From positions 4,340,001-4,404,000 of the forward strand of contig NZ_RCST01000001.1 in NCBI RefSeq assembly GCF_013141865.1: a stretch of DNA of 64,000 bases, given 5' to 3'. Of the stretch, positions 44,322 to 53,785 are shown piece by piece. Both the position numbers and the translations under genes were made by a program. The notes beneath the pieces are model-generated. The model was not told where the DNA came from. It saw only the letters and a list, made by a program, of their open reading frames with translations, and did not search any database. How positions within the stretch are numbered: the stretch's first letter is position 1; each line of letters starts with the position of its first letter. Origin of the DNA: Methylomonas sp. ZR1. GTDB lineage: Bacteria; Pseudomonadota; Gammaproteobacteria; Methylococcales; Methylomonadaceae.

Positions 44322-45281
44322 ATGTCCGAAACGTCTTCAACTCCATGCAATCTTTGCGGCGGCAACCACGTTGCCGTGTTATCCATGCGCAGCCGCAGCG
44401 GCGCAGAGTTACGCAGCGTCATCTGCAAGGACTGCGGACTGGTCTGGAGCGATCCGTTTCCGCACGATCCTCGCCAGTTTTACGAAGAAGATTATCGGCT
44501 GGCATACAAAAACACCTATGCCCCCAAAGCCAAACACATCCTGCGTGCCGGCCGAGTTGCGCTGACCAGGCATGAAAAAATCAAACACTTACTGCATAAA
44601 CCGCAAACCCTACTGGACGTAGGCACCGGCGGCGGCGAGTTTGCTTATTTAATCAAATCGCTGGGCCACGATTTGCACGGCATCGAACCGAACAAGGGTT
44701 ACGGCCAATATTCCGCTGCGCAATACGATCTGAATTTACAGTTCGGCTTTATTCAAGATGCACAGTTTGCAGAAAACAGTTTTGATGTGATCACCATTTG
44801 GCATGTACTGGAACACACCGAAGACCCGTTTTTTGTATTGGGCAAGTTGCGCAGCTTGTTGAAACCGGACGGCGTGTTAGTAGTGGAAGTACCGAATATC
44901 GAGGCCACCTGTCAATCACCCAGCAGCACTTTTCATGAGGCGCATCTGTACAATTTCAATTTGGCGACACTGCGGCGCATGGGTGAAAAAGCCGGCTTAG
45001 TTGAAGACATGCATTTGTTTTCCGAAGACGGCGGCAATGTCACGCTGTTTTTCAAAAAAGCCGAACACCCGGCCGACCAAGCTATGGGTTGGGGAATCCC
45101 AGAAAATGCCGAACGAATCTCCGCGATTGTACGCGGCCACACCAATTTAAGGCATTACATGCGCGCGGCGCCCTATTTACGGTTTATCAAACGCATGAGT
45201 CGTTCGCTGTTCGAAAATCGGGACGTCAAAGGTTTCGATAACAATAAAAGCCTGCTTGACCAATTGTATCGGGGCTTATAG
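44322..45281 (+). CDS. SAM-dependent methyltransferase with N-terminal zinc-ribbon-like cysteines
   Basis: 319 residues. The first 40 residues hold CNLCGG and CKDCGLVW, a zinc-binding pair (CX2C...CX2C) typical of C-methyltransferase-like proteins that precede a class I methyltransferase. The SAM motif I is LLDVGTGGGEFAYLIKSLG, motif II/III ITIWHVLEHTEDPFFVLGKL. The remaining C-terminal domain is helical. The acceptor is unknown: a sugar or a quinone precursor is possible. It is inserted between guaB and guaA. Confidence 0.85.
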   Translation: MSETSSTPCNLCGGNHVAVLSMRSRSGAELRSVICKDCGLVWSDPFPHDPRQFYEEDYRLAYKNTYAPKAKHILRAGRVALTRHEKIKHLLHKPQTLLDVGTGGGEFAYLIKSLGHDLHGIEPNKGYGQYSAAQYDLNLQFGFIQDAQFAENSFDVITIWHVLEHTEDPFFVLGKLRSLLKPDGVLVVEVPNIEATCQSPSSTFHEAHLYNFNLATLRRMGEKAGLVEDMHLFSEDGGNVTLFFKKAEHPADQAMGWGIPENAERISAIVRGHTNLRHYMRAAPYLRFIKRMSRSLFENRDVKGFDNNKSLLDQLYRGL

Positions 45282-45353
45282 TACGCTCGTCACTTAGATT
45301 TTCCGGTGGGTACGCTAGTCGGCCCACCCCACATTTTTGAAAGGTTTCCCGTC

Positions 45354-46940
45354 ATGTCATCCCACGCCGCCAACATCCATTCCGACAAGATCCTGATTCT
45401 CGATTTCGGTTCGCAATACACGCAATTGATTGCCCGCCGCATCCGTGAAATTGGTGTGTACTGTGAGATATATTCCTGCGATTGCAGCGCCGATGAAGTC
45501 AAAAACTTCGCACCCAACGGCATCATCCTCTCCGGCGGCCCGGAAACCGTCACCAGCAGCGACACCCCTCGCGCGCCGCAAATTGTTTTTGAGTTGGGCG
45601 TACCGGTCTTGGGTATTTGCTACGGCATGCAAACCATGGCCGAGCAGCTGGGCGGCAGAGTGGAATCCTCCGATCACCGCGAATTCGGCTACGCGCAGAT
45701 TCGCGCTCGCGGCCATTCCAAATTGTTGTTGAACATCGAAGATCACGCTTCACCGGAAGGTTTCGGCTTATTGGATGTCTGGATGAGCCACGGCGACCGT
45801 GTCGTCGAATTGCCGACCGGCTTCAAATTGATCGCCAGCTCCGACGGCGCGCCAATTGCCGGCATCGCCGATGAAGACAAACACTTCTATGCTCTGCAAT
45901 TTCATCCGGAAGTGACGCACACCAAGCAGGGTGGCCGGATATTGAGTCGGTTTGTGTTGGAAATTTGCGGCTGCCAAGCGTTGTGGAATGCCAGCAATAT
46001 CATTGAAGACAGCATTACTGCCGTGCGCGAAAAAGTCGGCAACGACCAAGTTATTTTGGGCCTATCCGGCGGCGTCGACTCATCGGTGGTAGCCGCACTG
46101 CTGCACCGCGCCATCGGCGAGCAACTGACTTGCGTGTTCGTAGATACCGGCTTGCTGCGTCTGCACGAAGGCGATCAGGTTATGGCGATGTTCGCCCAAC
46201 ATATGGGCATCAAGGTAATCCGTGTCGATGCCGAAGCCCGTTACATGGCGGCACTAGCCGGCGTTAACGACCCTGAACAAAAACGCAAAATCATCGGCGG
46301 CCTGTTCGTGGAAATCTTCGACGAAGAAGCCGGCAAACTCACCGACGCTAAATGGCTGGCGCAAGGCACCATTTACCCGGACGTCATCGAATCGGCCGGT
46401 GCGAAAAGCGGCAAGGCGCATTTGATCAAATCGCATCACAATGTCGGCGGCCTGCCGGAAAATATGAAGTTGAAACTGGTCGAACCCTTGCGCGAATTGT
46501 TCAAGGACGAAGTACGCAAGCTGGGCTTGGAGCTGGGCTTACCGGCCGATATGATTCATCGTCACCCCTTCCCCGGCCCCGGCCTAGGCGTACGTATCCT
46601 CGGTGAAGTCAAAAAGCAATATGCAGACTTATTGCGCCAAGCCGATGCGATTTTCATCGAAGAGCTGTATCGCCACGACCTGTATCATAAAGTCAGCCAG
46701 GCCTTCGCGGTGTTCTTGCCGGTGAAATCGGTGGGTGTGATGGGAGACGGCCGAAAATACGACTATGTCATCGCGATCCGCGCTGTCGAAACCATAGATT
46801 TCATGACCGCGCGCTGGGCGCATCTGCCTTACGATTTCCTCGATTTGATCTCACGCCGCATCATCAACGAAGTGCCGGGCATTTCCCGCGTCACCTACGA
46901 CATCTCCGGCAAGCCGCCCGCGACGATAGAGTGGGAGTAA
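45354..46940 (+). CDS. guaA: GMP synthase (glutamine-hydrolysing)
   Basis: 528 residues from the ATG at 45354; the open frame begins earlier but without homology. The N-terminal amidotransferase has the Cys motif [20 protein letters not shown] and the FHPEVTHT histidine. The synthetase domain has the P-loop [18 protein letters not shown]. It converts XMP to GMP. A strong terminator follows about 100 bp later. Confidence 0.97.
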   Translation: MSSHAANIHSDKILILDFGSQYTQLIARRIREIGVYCEIYSCDCSADEVKNFAPNGIILSGGPETVTSSDTPRAPQIVFELGVPVLGICYGMQTMAEQLGGRVESSDHREFGYAQIRARGHSKLLLNIEDHASPEGFGLLDVWMSHGDRVVELPTGFKLIASSDGAPIAGIADEDKHFYALQFHPEVTHTKQGGRILSRFVLEICGCQALWNASNIIEDSITAVREKVGNDQVILGLSGGVDSSVVAALLHRAIGEQLTCVFVDTGLLRLHEGDQVMAMFAQHMGIKVIRVDAEARYMAALAGVNDPEQKRKIIGGLFVEIFDEEAGKLTDAKWLAQGTIYPDVIESAGAKSGKAHLIKSHHNVGGLPENMKLKLVEPLRELFKDEVRKLGLELGLPADMIHRHPFPGPGLGVRILGEVKKQYADLLRQADAIFIEELYRHDLYHKVSQAFAVFLPVKSVGVMGDGRKYDYVIAIRAVETIDFMTARWAHLPYDFLDLISRRIINEVPGISRVTYDISGKPPATIEWE

Positions 46941-47044
46941 TAGCCTCAAATTAAAATGGAACTTTGAAAATGACTTCCGGTCAACGCAAGCGCGGGGTGT
47001 GAAAATTTGCTCCGCGCAATAGCTTATTCATTGTTTCTCCCAAG

Positions 47045-47079
47045 CCGGTAGTCAATTGTTTTGACTACCGGTTTTTTTT
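47045..47079 (+). terminator. Rho-independent terminator after guaA
   Basis: A perfect 11-bp stem CCGGTAGTCAA / TTGACTACCGG with a 5-nt loop is followed by a run of eight T. This is the strongest terminator in the window. Confidence 0.95.
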
Positions 47080-48306
47080 GCGATGAATGAGCAGTCTCGG
47101 TCGCCATGCCGAATTAAAGTTAATAAAACGCAGCTTAACCTGCGCCGGTTCTTACAGGCAAACGTCCGTCATTCGCCTAACAACCCATCATTGGCGCCCC
47201 CCGGTCTTAGTAGGTATAGGCTGGGTCATGTCGATGCCGGCAGCTTCTTTTCTTGAGTATTGGATGTTTCGTAACTGGGCTGTTTATGCTGTACGTTGCG
47301 AAAAAAACCTTAAGTTGAGGGTTTGTCCAAATCATTTCCTTTGTGGCTGGTAACGGTTTGCCAAATCAACCAGTCATTCTCGATTTGTTGACGATATTGA
47401 CGTTGGTCAAAGCCATTGAATAACAGCCTGTGTCCGATACGGCAATTGTTGGGTATTTGATGACAGTAAGATGAATGCTCCCAGGCACATTTAGAATGGT
47501 TTCAGGTGGAAAACGGTTAGATTATTTGGGCAAAAATGCAAGGGATTAATTTTAATTATGCACAAAAAATTACTTGACACTGTCGGCGGCCAAAGACTGC
47601 CTGGTCTTGGGCTCTAATGTTCGTATATTGCATGTAAGTTATTGATTTTAAATTGTATAAACTGTTGTCTAAAATTGAGTCAATTTAAGCAAAGGCCCCA
47701 AAAATTAGGCATTTAGAGCGCGAAAAAACTTTTTATCCCCAAGGTTATCCACAGCTTTTGTGGATAACACCATAACTTAGTTGCCTGTCAGTCAGTTAGC
47801 GCTAAAAGCTATATTCCCGTGCAGGTTTTTGTCTTATTTCCGACACGGTTGCAACTTGGCCTGCCTGGGATTTTGCAAAGGAATGTCAGCGGATGGCTAC
47901 ATTGGCGGAGGCATTTGATTACAGTATTTTAAATGCGGAGTTCCTTGCGGTGCTGCTTCTAGTGTTATGACAGGGCTCTTAAAAACCGTTCGCCTTATGC
48001 TCTTGAGCGAACTCAGCCTGTCGATGGACGCACTCACCTGGGCTCAGACGAGCTCAGCCCGGACGGATTACCCGAGATAAAATACTGCCGGGTTAATAAG
48101 CTATCGGCTCCAACTGCGCTGGATAGAAATTAACTATGTTAAATAACTTTTCCAATTAGGTCATATCCCGCATTATTTGTAGCGTGTTGCTCCGGTAATG
48201 CCGGGCAATTTGCCGCCAAATGCCCTAAATATCGCTATTTTAGTGCTATGGCATGAATCTTGGTTGTTCGCCCAATTAACGACACCAAAATCCGCATATC
48301 CTAACC
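47080..48306. other. Long non-coding stretch between guaA terminator and ECF sigma gene
   Basis: About 1.2 kb, of which only the DnaA-box element is recognised. An 88-codon frame near 47087-47353 has no domain and no ribosome site, and other frames are short. The last 150 bp presumably contain the promoter of the FecI-like gene. I see no tRNA or other RNA gene in it. Confidence 0.5.
47556..47767. promoter_or_regulatory. DnaA-box element, copy B (between guaA and the FecI-like gene)
   Basis: Holds TTATGCACA (47556-47564), TTATCCCCA (47733-47741) and a perfect 23-bp palindrome TTATCCACA-GCTTT-TGTGGATAA (47745-47767). The AT-rich block GTAAGTTATTGATTTTAAAT is at 47634-47653. Compared with copy A, the TTATGCACA-to-block distance is 78 vs 77 bp and the block-to-palindrome distance is 111 bp in both. 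It lies in a 1.2-kb stretch without a convincing gene (47080-48306). Confidence 0.7.
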
Positions 48307-48813
48307 ATGAGCAACGCTCTCCACATCTCCCGCCTGATTGAGGCTTACGACGAGGAATTACGCCGGGTGATGTTTAGACGCTGTGGCTGCCTGGATACCG
48401 CCGCCGACATCGTACAGGAGACCTACCAGCGCATGTTTACCGGCAATTTGTGGCAGCAAGCGGATAACCCGCGCGCCTTGCTGCATCGCATCGCCGCCAA
48501 TCTGGCCACTGATTACGAGCGCCGCCGCAATACTCGCAATCAACATGTAGAGCATGACGATACCGGCGACGCGGCCTTGCAGGTTAGCGATGGTATCGAT
48601 CCGGAGCAAATCAGTCTGGCGTGCGAGCGCTTGGACCGCTTGGTCGCGGCGATAGATAGACTCCCCGCCAAATGCCGGACGGTTTTCGTGCTGCGCAAGT
48701 TCGAGGAACTGAGCCACGCCGAAATCGCCCAGCGCCTAGGCATATCCCGCAATATGGTGGAAAAGCATCTACGCAATGCCTTGGCCGCCTTGCAAGAACA
48801 CGACGATTTTTAG
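48307..48813 (+). CDS. ECF sigma factor, FecI-like
   Basis: 168 residues. Region 2 (CLDTAADIVQETYQRMFTG) and region 4 (CRTVFVLRKFEELSHAEIAQ then RLGISRNMVEKHLRNALAAL) are complete. It belongs to the FecI group that works with an inner-membrane FecR sensor; the next gene is a FecR-type protein. It would direct RNA polymerase to iron or organic-iron uptake genes. No TonB-dependent receptor lies downstream, so the target operon is elsewhere or is the PEP-CTERM-type gene. Confidence 0.92.
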   Translation: MSNALHISRLIEAYDEELRRVMFRRCGCLDTAADIVQETYQRMFTGNLWQQADNPRALLHRIAANLATDYERRRNTRNQHVEHDDTGDAALQVSDGIDPEQISLACERLDRLVAAIDRLPAKCRTVFVLRKFEELSHAEIAQRLGISRNMVEKHLRNALAALQEHDDF

Positions 48814-48963
48814 CTGATTCGCTCCTGTTTTCACAGGGTTATGCGTCCTATAATGGCGAGCCACCAACCCTGAATTGCGCCCGATGAAAAACTTCAGCCT
48901 TTATCGCTCACCGCTAAGCAGCAGGATGCATTGCCGCCTGCCGGCTGTAAACGGACATAGGCA

Positions 48964-49908
48964 ATGAAAATCTCTGCCGAGATTAAAGCCGCTGCCCGCG
49001 ACTGGTGGGTCAGGCTGGATAGCGGCAAACTTAGCCCTAATGAGCACGCCGAATTTACCCGCTGGTTGGCTGCCGATCCTTTGCATCGTCAGGCTTACGA
49101 GCAATTACGCGAGATATGGGGGGCGCTGGACGCTATCGCGCCGAGAATAACGATTCCGGCCGCCAGCAAACCCAAGCAGCTTGCTTGGCGATGGCAGTGG
49201 GCGCTGCCTGCTTTAGCCGGCGGCTGCCTGGCCTTGTGGTTGTTCAATCCGCTATGGCTTATATTGCGCGCCGATTTTCATACCGGCTTTGGCGAGCGGC
49301 GCGACGTGCATCTTAGCGACGGCTCGACGGTGCATCTGAACAGCAACAGCGCATTGGAAGTACATATCGACGGCGCACAGCGGCAATTGACCCTGCTACA
49401 AGGCGAAGCCTGGTTTGAAGTCAGCCCCGACAAAGCCAGGCCTTTCCGGGTAGGTACCGCGCACGGCAGCGTGACCGCGCTGGGTACGGCCTTTAATGTG
49501 CGGCTGCATCACGATAAAACCGAAGTCAGTGTCACGGAACACAGCGTGGCGGTGGACTTGCAACAAGCCGACGGCAAAACGCTGCACACCGTGGTTGCCG
49601 AAGGTCAGCAAATAGCCTATAGCGCCGAATCGGGACTGGGCAATTTGCAACACATCGATAGCCAGGCCGTTACCGCCTGGCAACGCGGCAAACTGGTGTT
49701 CGAAAACCGGCCCTTGGGCGAGGTGCTTGCCGAGCTGAATCGCTATCATCGCGGCTTTTTGCTGATCAACGATCCTGAACTGGCCCAACGCCGCGTCAAT
49801 GGTGTGTTTCGTACCGACCAAGCCCTATCGGTGCTGGCGGCCTTGGAAACCTCGCTGCAACTGCGCTCAACGCGGTTTGGTGATTATTTGATCGTGCTGC
49901 ACCGCTAA
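48964..49908 (+). CDS. FecR-like transmembrane anti-sigma/sensor protein
   Basis: 314 residues. An N-terminal DUF4880-type cytosolic part (ARDWWVRLDSGKLSPNEHAE) is followed by a membrane helix (WALPALAGGCLALWLFNP, about residues 79-96), the FecR beta domain (HLSDGSTVHLNSNSALEVH; GEAWFEVSPDKARPFRV) and a secretin/STN-like C-terminal piece (GKLVFENRPLGEVLAELNRY). It relays a signal from an outer-membrane receptor to the sigma factor. The two genes are separated by 150 bp. Confidence 0.93.
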   Translation: MKISAEIKAAARDWWVRLDSGKLSPNEHAEFTRWLAADPLHRQAYEQLREIWGALDAIAPRITIPAASKPKQLAWRWQWALPALAGGCLALWLFNPLWLILRADFHTGFGERRDVHLSDGSTVHLNSNSALEVHIDGAQRQLTLLQGEAWFEVSPDKARPFRVGTAHGSVTALGTAFNVRLHHDKTEVSVTEHSVAVDLQQADGKTLHTVVAEGQQIAYSAESGLGNLQHIDSQAVTAWQRGKLVFENRPLGEVLAELNRYHRGFLLINDPELAQRRVNGVFRTDQALSVLAALETSLQLRSTRFGDYLIVLHR

Positions 49909-50301
49909 ACGAGTTTACGGCATCGGTGGCGTTTATTGACCGGGCAAAGGCATTCAGGCGAATGCTATTTAAGGGCCGGGTTAATAACGCTCCCGGCAAA
50001 TTACCGTTTTGACCTACTCGATAGTTGTTGTCAGCGCATTGCTGAAATTATCCCTCTACCAATTATCCGAAAAATAAATTTCAAACGCATTGAACTTGGC
50101 AACTACTTAGCGGAATTAACCTCGGAATGCAGTTCGCTTTGAGCAAGTCCCCTAAGTTGCCTCAAGGCAGAGCCGCATTCACCCTCGGCAGTTGGTCAAT
50201 GCCGACGCAGCATCGTTCCCATGGAACAAAAATCGCAGCCAACCTGAGGCTTGCCGCTGGTTAGCTGTACCTTAATGATCTTATCGACAGAGGATAGAAG
50301 T
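49909..50301. other. Intergenic region with one weak hairpin
   Basis: About 390 bp without a gene. GCCGGG and CCCGGC (49975-49980 and 49992-49997) form a short hairpin without a T-run, possibly a weak fecR terminator. The 68-codon frame here has no domain. The promoter of the PEP-CTERM-type gene should lie near its right end. Confidence 0.4.
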
Positions 50302-50979
50302 ATGAGATTAAACATTGCTAAAACAGTAATTGCCGCCGTTTTGTTAATCGGTGCGGCGCCAGCGAATGCCAGTGCCGTGCATGATGCCGCCGGCGATTAT
50401 CTGGCAACTTATTTCGGCAGTAAGACCGGCGATCTGGATGTGATCAGTGCCTCGGTTACTTACAATCCGGCCAGCGATCTTTTTCATTTCGAAAGTACCT
50501 TTGCCGGTAACCTCGGCGGCTCGCCGTCCGGTTTCTACATTTGGGGCTTCGATCGGGGCGCCGGTACCGGGCGGTTTACCGCAAACGGCTTGCCGCAAGT
50601 ACTGTTCGATTCGGTCGTGCGTTTCAACATGGACGGCAGCGGCGTGGTAAGCCTGTTGACACCGACTTCTTCCACTACGGCCTTCGCCGCGGGGACCGCC
50701 AAAATTAAAGACAACCAGTTGATTGCCGACATTGCCGCGAGCTTGCTGCCCTCGAATGGTCTTGCCAAATCGAGCTACACCTGGAATCTCTGGCCGCGCG
50801 ACGGAGCTCTGCCGGCGGGTTTTGGACAAATCTCCGATTTCGCTCCCGATGCCATCAACGCCACCGTGCAAGTCGTACCGCTCCCCGGGGCGTTTTGGCT
50901 GTTTGGTTCGGTGTTTGCTATGTTCAAGTTAGCCGGCAACAGCAAGCAGCGTTTTGCGGTAACAGTAAAATCCATTTGA
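50302..50979 (+). CDS. PEP-CTERM-type (VPLPGA) secreted protein
   Basis: 225 residues from an ATG behind a good ribosome site (gaggatagaag). A signal peptide (MRLNIAKTVIAAVLLIGAAP, then ANASA) leads into a beta-rich domain. The C-terminus VVPLPGAFWLFGSVFAMFKL followed by a basic tail (GNSKQR) is a variant PEP-CTERM/VPLPA sorting signal, cut by an exosortase and linked to the cell envelope or exopolysaccharide. No exosortase gene is in the window. The function of the main domain is unknown. Confidence 0.8.
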   Translation: MRLNIAKTVIAAVLLIGAAPANASAVHDAAGDYLATYFGSKTGDLDVISASVTYNPASDLFHFESTFAGNLGGSPSGFYIWGFDRGAGTGRFTANGLPQVLFDSVVRFNMDGSGVVSLLTPTSSTTAFAAGTAKIKDNQLIADIAASLLPSNGLAKSSYTWNLWPRDGALPAGFGQISDFAPDAINATVQVVPLPGAFWLFGSVFAMFKLAGNSKQRFAVTVKSI

Positions 50980-51047
50980 TAGCAGCACATTGAAAGCTGG
51001 CAAACCCGTTCCTGTTGTTTTATAGAGGCTTGAGCGGGTTTGCGACT

Positions 51048-51548
51048 TCATTCCTCGCCGGACGGCGCTGCCAGATAACTTACCTCTACCTCCGTCAAGC
51101 CGCTGATGCCGATTTGCTTGGCCGCGCCTTGCGATAAATCGATCAACCGATTCGGGCTGAACGGACCTCTATCATTAATCAGCACATCCACATAACGGCC
51201 ATTGCGTAAATTGGTAACCCGCACTTTCGACGGAATCGGCAAGGTTTTATGCGCTGCCGAAAAGCCTTGCGGATCGAACCGGCTGCCGTCGGCCGTGCGA
51301 TTGCCCGATTCCGCACCGTACCAGGAAGCCAGACCGGTTTCCCGGTAACCATTTCCTGATGCCAAAGGGTAATACGTGATGCCTTTGACGGTGTAAGGCT
51401 TGTTGTAAGCGGCGTTGTTTTGATACGCCGGCAACCGGGCCGGCATGGAAGGCTGCGGCGGCTCGGATGCGCAACCCGCCAGCAGGCTGAGTAAAATCAA
51501 TAAAAAACCTGGATGGGCAAGTGCCTGGATTAGTTGGTTTCGCGGCAT
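51048..51548 (-). CDS. RlpA-like septal ring lytic transglycosylase lipoprotein
   Basis: 166 residues from the ATG at 51546-51548. A lipobox (LLSLLAGCAS) gives an outer-membrane lipoprotein. The double-psi beta-barrel has the family motif GLASWYGAESGNRTADGSRF followed by AAHKTLPIPSKVRVTNLRNG and INDRGPFSPNRLIDLSQGAA, which contains the catalytic Asp. RlpA cleaves denuded glycan at the septum. The SPOR domain of the E. coli protein is missing. Confidence 0.9.
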   Translation of the reverse strand: MPRNQLIQALAHPGFLLILLSLLAGCASEPPQPSMPARLPAYQNNAAYNKPYTVKGITYYPLASGNGYRETGLASWYGAESGNRTADGSRFDPQGFSAAHKTLPIPSKVRVTNLRNGRYVDVLINDRGPFSPNRLIDLSQGAAKQIGISGLTEVEVSYLAAPSGEE

Positions 51549-51822
51549 TCGATAACTCCACAGGGCGTAATTTATTTGGCGCGCATGCACTGGCAATAAT
51601 CTAAGCATAATTTAAAGCACTCGTTAAACTCCGTTCGCTTGGGTCGCACCTTTCCGGTCTTCGCGCAGGCAGACCGTTGCCGCCGCGAGTTCATCCCGTC
51701 AAAATCGGTCAGCCCTGACCGGTTTGGTTATAATGCCGGCATCAGGAAATAGACAACTAGGGCCGGGATAGCGATTTCTTTGTTTGCCGACGCGGCAAAC
51801 GCCACTTGAGGGGGAAAGATAC

Positions 51823-53124
51823 ATGGCGGGTGAATTACATAAAATCTTGATTGTTGGCGGCGGCGCGGCGGGATTGGAGTTGGCCAGCGAATTGGGGCAA
51901 AAACTTGGCAAAGCCGGCAAGGCGCAAATTACATTGCTGGATGCCGCGTCCACCCATATCTGGAAACCTTTGCTGCACGAAGTGGCGTCCGGCACCTTAG
52001 CAGAAGCCGAGGAAATCGAATACTTGGCCCAAGCGCACAGCAATCACTTCCGCTTCTTGTTCGGCAGAATGGAAGGTTTGGATCGGGCCAATAAAGAAAT
52101 TATCGTCAGCGCGATTACCAACAAGAAAGGCGAAGAGATCATTCCGCAACGCCGCTTCAAGTACGACACGCTGGTGATGGCGGTCGGCAGTGTCAGCAAC
52201 ACCTTCGGCATCAAGGGCGTGGATAAATATTGCCGGTTTATCGATACCACTAAGGAAGCCTTCCGCTTTCAAAAACAACTGGTGGAAACCTATTACATTC
52301 AGTCTTACGCCAACCAGAGCCATCAACGTGACAAGCCGCTGTCGATTGTGATCATCGGCGCCGGCGCCACGGGCGTGGAATTGTCAGCCGAGTTACACGA
52401 AGTGACCAAATTGCTGGCCACCTACGGGCTGGAAGGTTCGATAGACGTCAACATTACCATCATTGAAGCCGCGACTAAATTGTTGCCAGCCCTGCCGCCA
52501 CGGCTGTCGCAAGCCACCCAGGAGCAATTGATCAAGCTGGGCATCCAGTTAAAGCTGGGTCGCAAGGTCACGGAAGTGACCGAAACCGAAGTACACACTT
52601 ACGATGGCGAAGTATTCGATGCGGACTTAAAAGTCTGGGCCGCCGGCATCAAAGCCCCGGATTGGATGAAAGACCTGGATGGTTTGGAGTCCAATCACAT
52701 CAACCAATTAGTGGTCGATCAAACTTTGCAAACCAGCGACCCCGACATTTTTGCTATCGGCGATTGCGCCGCTTGCGAATGGGTCGGCCACGGCGGCAAC
52801 GTACCACCGCGCGCTCAGTCCGCCCACCAAATGGCCTCTACCGTGGCCAAAACCATCATCAACCGCTTGAAAGGCAAACCGGCGGCGAAATTTGTTTATC
52901 GCGATTACGGCTCGCTGGTGTCGCTGGGTAAATTCAGCACGGTCGGCAGCTTGATGGGTAGCTTGATGGGCACGGTCAGCGTCGGCGGCTTGATTGCCTA
53001 TGGCGTGTATTTGTCCTTGTACAAAATGCACCAAGTGGCTATCCACGGTTACTTCCGCACCGCGATGCTGACCTTATCCAATCTGTTCCGGCGCAGTACC
53101 CACGCCAAAATGAAAATGCACTAA
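51823..53124 (+). CDS. ndh: Type II NADH:quinone oxidoreductase (NDH-2)
   Basis: 433 residues from the ATG at 51823, which follows a strong ribosome site (gaggggga). FAD motif is KILIVGGGAAGLELASELGQ, NAD motif is VIIGAGATGVELSAELHE, and the second FAD contact is DPDIFAIGDCAACEWVG. The C-terminus (LGKFSTVGSLMGSLMG then LIAYGVYLSLYKMHQVAIHG) is the membrane anchor. It moves electrons from NADH to quinone without proton pumping. It is followed by a small membrane protein. Confidence 0.94.
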   Translation: MAGELHKILIVGGGAAGLELASELGQKLGKAGKAQITLLDAASTHIWKPLLHEVASGTLAEAEEIEYLAQAHSNHFRFLFGRMEGLDRANKEIIVSAITNKKGEEIIPQRRFKYDTLVMAVGSVSNTFGIKGVDKYCRFIDTTKEAFRFQKQLVETYYIQSYANQSHQRDKPLSIVIIGAGATGVELSAELHEVTKLLATYGLEGSIDVNITIIEAATKLLPALPPRLSQATQEQLIKLGIQLKLGRKVTEVTETEVHTYDGEVFDADLKVWAAGIKAPDWMKDLDGLESNHINQLVVDQTLQTSDPDIFAIGDCAACEWVGHGGNVPPRAQSAHQMASTVAKTIINRLKGKPAAKFVYRDYGSLVSLGKFSTVGSLMGSLMGTVSVGGLIAYGVYLSLYKMHQVAIHGYFRTAMLTLSNLFRRSTHAKMKMH

Positions 53125-53149
53125 CCCACAACTCCATTGAGCGATACAC

Positions 53150-53671
53150 ATGTTAGAAATCGAATACGAATTCCGCGAAGAAGACCTGGTCCACTTTAAT
53201 GAGGAAAGGCTGAAAAAAGACCCGGAAATGCAGAAAAAAATCCGCCAAAACCGCATCTTCGCGCCCGGCGTGATGATGGCCATCGGCTTGTTTTATTACG
53301 TGTACTACGTGGATATGACCACCACCGCCTACATTACCATCCTGGCGCTGGCCTGGTCGTTCGCTTCGCCGTATATCATGAAGATGGATTTACGCCGCCA
53401 GTTTTTCAACAAATACACCGAAGCGGAGAAAAAGGCTTTATTCGGTATTCATTGGCTGAGCATCGAGCCGGAATTCCTGCAAGAACGCGCTCCCGGCGGT
53501 AAGAGCAAAACTCCGTGGAAAGACATGTTGCGGGTGGAAAAACATAAAGATTACGTTTACATCTATGTGGATATTGATGCAGCGATTGTGATTCCGCGCG
53601 CTACGGTCAAGAAAGGCGATTTGAAGGCGTTTGCCAAGCAGGCTGAGGGGATGATTGAGAGGGCAGGATGA
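53150..53671 (+). CDS. YcxB-like membrane protein
   Basis: 173 residues with two hydrophobic helices (VMMAIGLFYYVYYVDMTTTA, YITILALAWSFASPYIM) after a charged N-terminus. The C-terminal WLSIEPEFLQERAPGGK and PWKDMLRVEKHKDYVYIYV follow the YcxB-family pattern. Function unknown. It is 25 bp after ndh and likely co-transcribed with it. Confidence 0.75.
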   Translation: MLEIEYEFREEDLVHFNEERLKKDPEMQKKIRQNRIFAPGVMMAIGLFYYVYYVDMTTTAYITILALAWSFASPYIMKMDLRRQFFNKYTEAEKKALFGIHWLSIEPEFLQERAPGGKSKTPWKDMLRVEKHKDYVYIYVDIDAAIVIPRATVKKGDLKAFAKQAEGMIERAG

Positions 53672-53785
53672 GGTTTTTGTGCCGTGGCAGTTATAGGCAC
53701 TTATGTTGTATATCCTGCGAATTAAGAGTTATGTGCAGACTAGCTAATAAGTTGTTTAGTAGCATGTCAAATTTTCGGAGTATTC

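Noticed and set aside
47087..47353. 88-codon ORF after the guaA terminator
   Set aside because: Non-ATG start, no ribosome site and no domain.
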